Below are positions 59,318 to 64,000 of a DNA stretch of 64,000 bases, in pieces. How positions within the stretch are numbered: the stretch's first letter is position 1; every line of letters starts with the position of its first letter. Position numbers and translations under genes: made by a program. The notes beneath the pieces are model-generated. The model saw nothing but the letters and a program-made list of their open reading frames with translations, was not told where the DNA came from and made no database searches. The DNA is taken from assembly GCA_021805025.1 (NCBI GenBank), contig JAJZGF010000003.1, positions 26,948 through 90,947 on the forward strand, read 5' to 3'. The DNA is from Acidobacteriota bacterium (GTDB lineage Bacteria; Acidobacteriota; Terriglobia; Terriglobales; Acidobacteriaceae).

Positions 59318-59602
59318 TCATTTCTCGATTTCGACGCCCCGCCAAAATGCCACATACCCCTTGATCTTGCGAGCGGCAGGCTTGGGGTCGGGGTAGTACC
59401 AGGCTGCGTCAGGATTGTCCTGGCCGTCAATAAGAAGGCTCATGTAGCGAGCTTGCCCCTTCCAGGGGCACGTGGAGGTCGTGGAACTGGAGCGGAAATA
59501 CTCCCTCACCAGGCTCGCCTCGGGAAAATACACATTGCCTTCAACAACTTCCGTCGCATCGCTCTCCGCGACGACCTTACCATTCCAGATTGCTTTCGCC
59601 AT
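59318..59602 (-). CDS. DUF427 domain protein
   Basis: MAKAIWNGKVVAESDATEVVEGNVYFPEASLVREYFRSSSTTSTCPWKGQARYMSLLIDG...AAWYYPDPKPAARKIKGYVAFWRGVEIE. Confidence 0.92.
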   Translation of the reverse strand: MAKAIWNGKVVAESDATEVVEGNVYFPEASLVREYFRSSSTTSTCPWKGQARYMSLLIDGQDNPDAAWYYPDPKPAARKIKGYVAFWRGVEIEK

Positions 59603-59614
59603 GGCTCTACCGGC

Positions 59615-59678
59615 TCTTATCCGAGGATTGCCTCCTGCGAGCCGCCCTGGGCGGCTCGCAAAAAGCTGACGGATAAGA
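59615..59678 (-). promoter_or_regulatory. Nested inverted-repeat structured 5' UTR candidate upstream of the DUF427 gene
   Basis: Outer 9-bp arms TCTTATCCG (59615-59623)/CGGATAAGA (59670-59678); inner perfect 12-bp repeat TGCGAGCCGCCC-T-GGGCGGCTCGCA (59636-59660); small AGG-ATTG-CCT hairpin (59624-59633). Confidence 0.5.
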
Positions 59679-59726
59679 CACTAACAGAGATTTTCTGTCG
59701 TGGCGAGTCTGGCGGGCGAATCCAGA

Positions 59727-60050
59727 TTACTTGGCGGCTTCAATCGAGTCGATGTGAACGCTCTTCTTCGACTCATCCACTGAAGCCTTGACCGTCACAT
59801 GATCGCCATAGAACGACTTCACAGCATCCGGATTGTCGATCGCCCAGACTGCCTTTTTCGCCTCGTCCACAAACACCGGGGCCATCCCGCCGGCGATGCA
59901 CTTTTTCACGCAGGCCGCACCCGTTCCGGTGTGTTTGGCGCCGCACATCGAGTCGGAGATCCAGCCGTTAATCTGGGTGGAATCCGCAGCATTTGCAGCA
60001 ATCGCTGCCGACGACAGGACAAGGATCAGAACCGCAACAATTCGCTTCAC
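59727..60050 (-). CDS. Small secreted protein of unknown function (MCG / CxxxC cysteine motifs)
   Basis: Signal MKRIVAVLILVLSSAAIAANA; INGWISDSMCGAKHTGTGAACVKKCIAGGMAPVFVDEAKKAVWAIDNPD. Confidence 0.75.
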   Translation of the reverse strand: MKRIVAVLILVLSSAAIAANAADSTQINGWISDSMCGAKHTGTGAACVKKCIAGGMAPVFVDEAKKAVWAIDNPDAVKSFYGDHVTVKASVDESKKSVHIDSIEAAK

Positions 60051-60151
60051 TTGAACCTCCGGGGGGAATCTTACCTACTGACTAACATCATGCACCTCCG
60101 GCTACTCATTACACAAGAGCCGAGTGCCGCGGATTTGGCGAGACAAACAAA

Positions 60152-60610
60152 TCAGCCAGCCGCTTGTGGCTGTGCCGCCAGGCTCTTCCGTCGGGCCTCC
60201 AGGTTCTTAACAACTGCCTCATAACGCGCCGAAGCCACTGTAAACCGGTTCACAAGCTCTGAAGTCTTTACCATGAACATCGGGTTCTTCTCCCGGATTC
60301 CATCCAGAATATGCGCGAACTTGGCCAGCAGGAAGAATCCTTCCGCGTTGCAGTCCACATACAGTTCCGCGGAAACAGCTCCATGCAGCACCAGCGCCGC
60401 CGCCATCTCCCAGTAGGTCACCACCTGCCGGAACCAGGGATTGTGCGGATTGGCGGGGTTCGAGGCAACCGCGAAAAACTCTTCCGCCGTCGCCGGCCAC
60501 CACTCGCCCGTCATCCAGGCACGCGCCTGGCGCATTGTCCCTTCCGTGCGCAACTCATACAGCTTCAAAATGATCTCGGCATCTGCCGGGGTCGCAAGCA
60601 TTCGCTCCAT
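60152..60610 (-). CDS. Conserved hypothetical protein (DUF4760-like, tentative)
   Basis: LATPADAEIILKLYELRTEGTMRQARAWMTGEWWPATAEEFF...; coherent ORF between annotated genes. Confidence 0.6.
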   Translation of the reverse strand: MERMLATPADAEIILKLYELRTEGTMRQARAWMTGEWWPATAEEFFAVASNPANPHNPWFRQVVTYWEMAAALVLHGAVSAELYVDCNAEGFFLLAKFAHILDGIREKNPMFMVKTSELVNRFTVASARYEAVVKNLEARRKSLAAQPQAAG

Positions 60611-60673
60611 TCAGTATCTCCGCTGCCAATACTAACGGATTCAGACAGAACTTGCGCAGCACCCCAGCGAGCC

Positions 60674-63349
60674 TCAGACCGGCTGCAGTTCCTTCCTGCC
60701 ATCTGCCTTTTCCACCACCGGCCCATGCGTCTCTGCCGTCGGCGGCGGTGGCGCATCCCCGATGCGCTTTGAGTAGCCGCACACCACAGCACCTTCCGCG
60801 GGCTCGGCAGTCCTCTTGCCGCGCTTCCTGGGTGCTTCGTCCTCAGCCGCTTTCTTCTTGTTTGGGCACTCCAGGTAAACACCCGATTTCAGCGTCTTCT
60901 CCACCAGATACGGACTGCCGCACTGCGGGCACTTGGTGGGCACCGGCTTGTTGTTCGATGTAAAGTCGCACTTGGGATAATTCGTGCAGCCCCAGAAGAC
61001 ATTCCCGCGTCGCGCCTTGCGCTCTGCAATGTCTCCCTCGCCGCACTTCGGACACTTCATCCCTTCAATCAGGTTCTGCTTCACATACTTGCACTTGGGG
61101 TAGCCCGAGCAGGAGACAAACTCGCCGTACGTGCCCTGCCGCAGCACCAGAGGCTTGCCGCACACCGGGCAATCCTCGCCTGTCGGCTGCGGAGGCTTCT
61201 GCTGCTGCTTTTGGCTCAGCTTGCGAATCGTCTTGCACGGCGGATCCTCGCTATATCCGGGGCAGCTCATAAATGGACCCCACGGCCCGCGCTTCAGCAC
61301 CATCACCCGCCCGCAGTTCTCGCAGTACTCCTCCGTATCGCCCGCTTCCTGCGCCTCCGGCGTATTCAGGTCCGGCTTGGCCGCAATGTTTTCCTTGGTG
61401 AACGTACAACTCGTCGGATCCTTCTTGTTGTAGGCCGAGCAGGCGAAGAAGCTGCCGAACTTGCCCCACTTCAACAACAGCGGCGACCCGCACACCTCGC
61501 ACTTCTCATCCGTCAGCTTCTCCGTCCGCTTGATGTCTTCCATGTTCTTGCCGGCGTCCTTGAGCTCTTCCTCAAAGTAGCCGTAGAAGCCATTCAGAAG
61601 ATCGGTCCACTTCTCCTTGCCCTCTTCAATGTCATCCAGTTCTTCTTCCAGCTTGGCCGTGTACTTGGTGTCAAAGATGTACGGGAAGTTCTTCACCAGC
61701 AGATCACAGACCACCACGCCAATCTCCGTGGGATAGAACCGTCCGCGCGAGCCGCCGTGCTTCACCACGTACTCGCGGTCCTGAATCGTATTGATGATGG
61801 AAGCATAGGTCGAAGGCCGCCCGATTCCCCGCTCTTCCAACTCCTTCACCAGCGAGGCTTCGTTGTAGCGCGGCGGCGGATCGGTAAAGTGCTGCTCGTT
61901 CTCCAGCTTTTCCAGCTCCAGCGCCTTCACATTGTCAAGATTGGGCAGCTTGCTGCTCGACTCGTCCTCGTCTTCTTCCTTCTTTTCGCTGGATACTTCG
62001 TAGAGCTTGAGGAAGCCGTCGAACCGCATCACCGATCCGCTCACCCTGAAGTCATATGTCTTGCCGGTCTTTACGGAAACCGCCGCAATCTTCGCCGTCG
62101 TCACGTCAAACACCGCCGGCGTCATCTGCGACGCCACAAATCTGCGCCAGATCAGCGTGTAGAGTTTCAGTTGCTCGTCGCTCAGATAGCGCGCGATCGA
62201 CTCCGGTGTCCGCGAAGCGTCGGTCGGACGAATGGCTTCGTGCGCATCCTGGGCCGCCTTCTTGCCCTTATATTCGTTCGGCACATCCGGCAGGTACTTT
62301 GGCCCCAGTTGTTTGGCAATCCACTCGCGCGCCGCCACCTTGGCCTCCGGCGCGACGCGGGGCGAGTCGGTACGCATGTAGGTGATGAGGCCGACCGTTC
62401 CTTCTGCGCCTACATCGATGCCCTCGTAGAGTCGCTGCGCCACGCCCATCGTACGCCGCACATTGTAGCCCAGCTTGTTTGAGGCATCGCGCTGCAACTG
62501 GCTGGTGATGAACGGCGGCAGAGGCTTCCGCTGCTGCTCTCTGGATTGAACCGACGCCAGAGACCACTGCGCATCCTTGAGCGCAGCGACCACTTCATCC
62601 GTGACCTTCTTGTCAGGCAGTGCGTTGGCAATGAACTGCGCCTTGCCATCCTTGTCCTGGCCATTCGCGACCCGCACGGGCTCGCCATCGATTCCCACAA
62701 ACTTCGCCGTGAAGCCGGCATCGGCGCGGCGTTCCGGATGCAGCAGCGCGTCCAGTGTCCAATACTCCACCGGCTTGAAACCGGCAATCTCACGCTCGCG
62801 TTCCACAATCAGGCGCACCGCCACGGTCTGCACGCGGCCCGCGGAAAGCCCGCGTCGCACCTTGTCCCACAGCAGCGGAGAAATCTGATACCCCACCAGC
62901 CGGTCCAGTACGCGCCGCGTCTGTTGCGCATCCACCAGGTTCTGATCCACATCGCGCGCATGCTGGAATGCATCCTGAACGGCCTTCTTCGTAATCTCGT
63001 TGAAGGTCACGCGGTGAATTTTCTTCCGCTCCTTGGCGTTGGTGCCCAATTGCAGCGCCAGGTGGTACGCGATCGCCTCGCCTTCGCGATCCGGGTCAGG
63101 AGCAAGGTATATCTCGTCCGCCTTGGCCGCGGCCTTCTTCAACTGATCCACAACCTTTTCTTTGCCGGGTGACACGATCAGCTCCGGCTCGAAGGTCCGC
63201 TTCTCCAGTTCCACGCCAATCTCATTTTTGGGCAGATCCATGATGTGCCCAACCGAAGCACGGACCTCAAAGCCCTTGCCGAGATACTTCTCGATCGTCT
63301 TTGCCTTCGCAGGAGATTCGACGATCACCAGTGATTTGCTCATTTCCAT
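60674..63349 (-). CDS. topA: DNA topoisomerase I with multiple C-terminal zinc ribbons
   Basis: SLVIVESPAKAKTIEKYLGKGFEVRASVGHIMDLP, GLITYMRTDSPRVAPEA, repeated CxxC zinc-ribbon modules. Confidence 0.98.
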   Translation of the reverse strand: MEMSKSLVIVESPAKAKTIEKYLGKGFEVRASVGHIMDLPKNEIGVELEKRTFEPELIVSPGKEKVVDQLKKAAAKADEIYLAPDPDREGEAIAYHLALQLGTNAKERKKIHRVTFNEITKKAVQDAFQHARDVDQNLVDAQQTRRVLDRLVGYQISPLLWDKVRRGLSAGRVQTVAVRLIVEREREIAGFKPVEYWTLDALLHPERRADAGFTAKFVGIDGEPVRVANGQDKDGKAQFIANALPDKKVTDEVVAALKDAQWSLASVQSREQQRKPLPPFITSQLQRDASNKLGYNVRRTMGVAQRLYEGIDVGAEGTVGLITYMRTDSPRVAPEAKVAAREWIAKQLGPKYLPDVPNEYKGKKAAQDAHEAIRPTDASRTPESIARYLSDEQLKLYTLIWRRFVASQMTPAVFDVTTAKIAAVSVKTGKTYDFRVSGSVMRFDGFLKLYEVSSEKKEEDEDESSSKLPNLDNVKALELEKLENEQHFTDPPPRYNEASLVKELEERGIGRPSTYASIINTIQDREYVVKHGGSRGRFYPTEIGVVVCDLLVKNFPYIFDTKYTAKLEEELDDIEEGKEKWTDLLNGFYGYFEEELKDAGKNMEDIKRTEKLTDEKCEVCGSPLLLKWGKFGSFFACSAYNKKDPTSCTFTKENIAAKPDLNTPEAQEAGDTEEYCENCGRVMVLKRGPWGPFMSCPGYSEDPPCKTIRKLSQKQQQKPPQPTGEDCPVCGKPLVLRQGTYGEFVSCSGYPKCKYVKQNLIEGMKCPKCGEGDIAERKARRGNVFWGCTNYPKCDFTSNNKPVPTKCPQCGSPYLVEKTLKSGVYLECPNKKKAAEDEAPRKRGKRTAEPAEGAVVCGYSKRIGDAPPPPTAETHGPVVEKADGRKELQPV

Positions 63350-63629
63350 CCTTAAAGAACTGAAGCTCGATACCGTTTGGCCTGTTGGACTCCGGTTGGC
63401 CGATTCCGTTTCCTGCCGCCGTCTATCCGCTCCGCCGTGGACCGCGTTTGCCGCGCTCAGGACAATTTACGTTGCAAAAGTTGGAAGCTAACACGAAAGA
63501 CGGCTTCGTTTCCACTCGCAACAGCCATTCTCTGCGTTTCGCGTGCCTTTCGCGTCACGCGCAACAGCCTCATAACGCGTAGTTTTCGGGTGAAGGCAGG
63601 AGAGCCGGAAGCAGCACAGAAAAAACAAT

Positions 63630-64000
63630 TCACAGGGTACGCACATAGTTCTTGCCCGGCAGGCATCGCACCCGTCCGGTCATTTCCAGCTCGAACAAGG
63701 CCGTGAAAACCTCTGAGGAGGTCAGTTGCGTCTCCAGTTTTTCGAGCAGTTCGTCCATCTGGAGCGACTCATCCGACCGCAAAATCTCCAGGACCATTGC
63801 CTCTTCGGGCCGCAGCGCCGGCTCAGGCAAGAGAGATGCAAGGGCCTCGGGTTTGGATTCAACCCCCGCCTCGGATTCCAACTCGCGCCGCACTTGCGAG
63901 GGCAGGTCTTCCCACACGTCTTCCCATGAGGCCACCAGCTTTGCGCCCTGTTTAATCAGCGTGTTGGGGGTCCAGGAGTTCTTGTTCGTCACGTTGCCGG
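63630..64000 (-). CDS. dprA: DNA processing protein DprA, C-terminal part with winged helix, truncated by window edge
   Basis: Reading to the edge gives GNVTNKNSWTPNTLIKQGAKLVASWEDVWEDLP (DprA Rossmann end) followed by a helical winged-helix-like C-terminus; next to topA. Confidence 0.85.
   Translation of the reverse strand, partial: GNVTNKNSWTPNTLIKQGAKLVASWEDVWEDLPSQVRRELESEAGVESKPEALASLLPEPALRPEEAMVLEILRSDESLQMDELLEKLETQLTSSEVFTALFELEMTGRVRCLPGKNYVRTL

Overview
A 64 kb, GC-rich, gene-dense chromosomal segment. Gene content and family variants look acidobacterial (Acidobacteriaceae-like), which is inference. No rRNA, tRNA, CRISPR array, prophage or IS element was recognised. Most of the window is core or housekeeping: phoB/phoR/pstS, aqpZ, bshB1, a fused homocysteine methyltransferase-MTHFR, xseB, lpxD plus a late acyltransferase, dcd, an HU/IHF gene, priA, family-4 UDG, coaBC-rpoZ-gmk-yicC, an MsbA-like ABC exporter, gmhB, a fused alpha+beta E1 dehydrogenase, an MscS channel, a YyaL-type protein, a glutathione peroxidase, glycerate kinase plus LacI regulator, alpha-galactosidase, topA and a right-edge dprA fragment. 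The left edge cuts a lactate-racemase-like (LarA/DUF2088) gene that the ORF track misses. The observations most worth a second look are: (i) three tandem divergent paralogues of a small secreted or membrane-anchored helical family, divergent from mscS (43.4-44.9 kb); (ii) a nested inverted-repeat, three-way-junction-like 5' UTR upstream of a DUF427 gene (59.6 kb) with an AGGAGG inside a hairpin; (iii) two paralogous SpoIIE-type phosphatases with GH2-like extracytoplasmic domains flanking a large secreted Ig-like protein, one of them translationally coupled to an HU/IHF gene; (iv) a TTTCGCGAAA palindrome inside a larger inverted repeat in front of a LacI gene; (v) a perfect terminator-like hairpin in the divergent phoB/aqpZ intergenic region. 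No clear multi-gene previously undescribed defence or biosynthetic system was found. All family calls come from reading the translated sequence; no searches were run.
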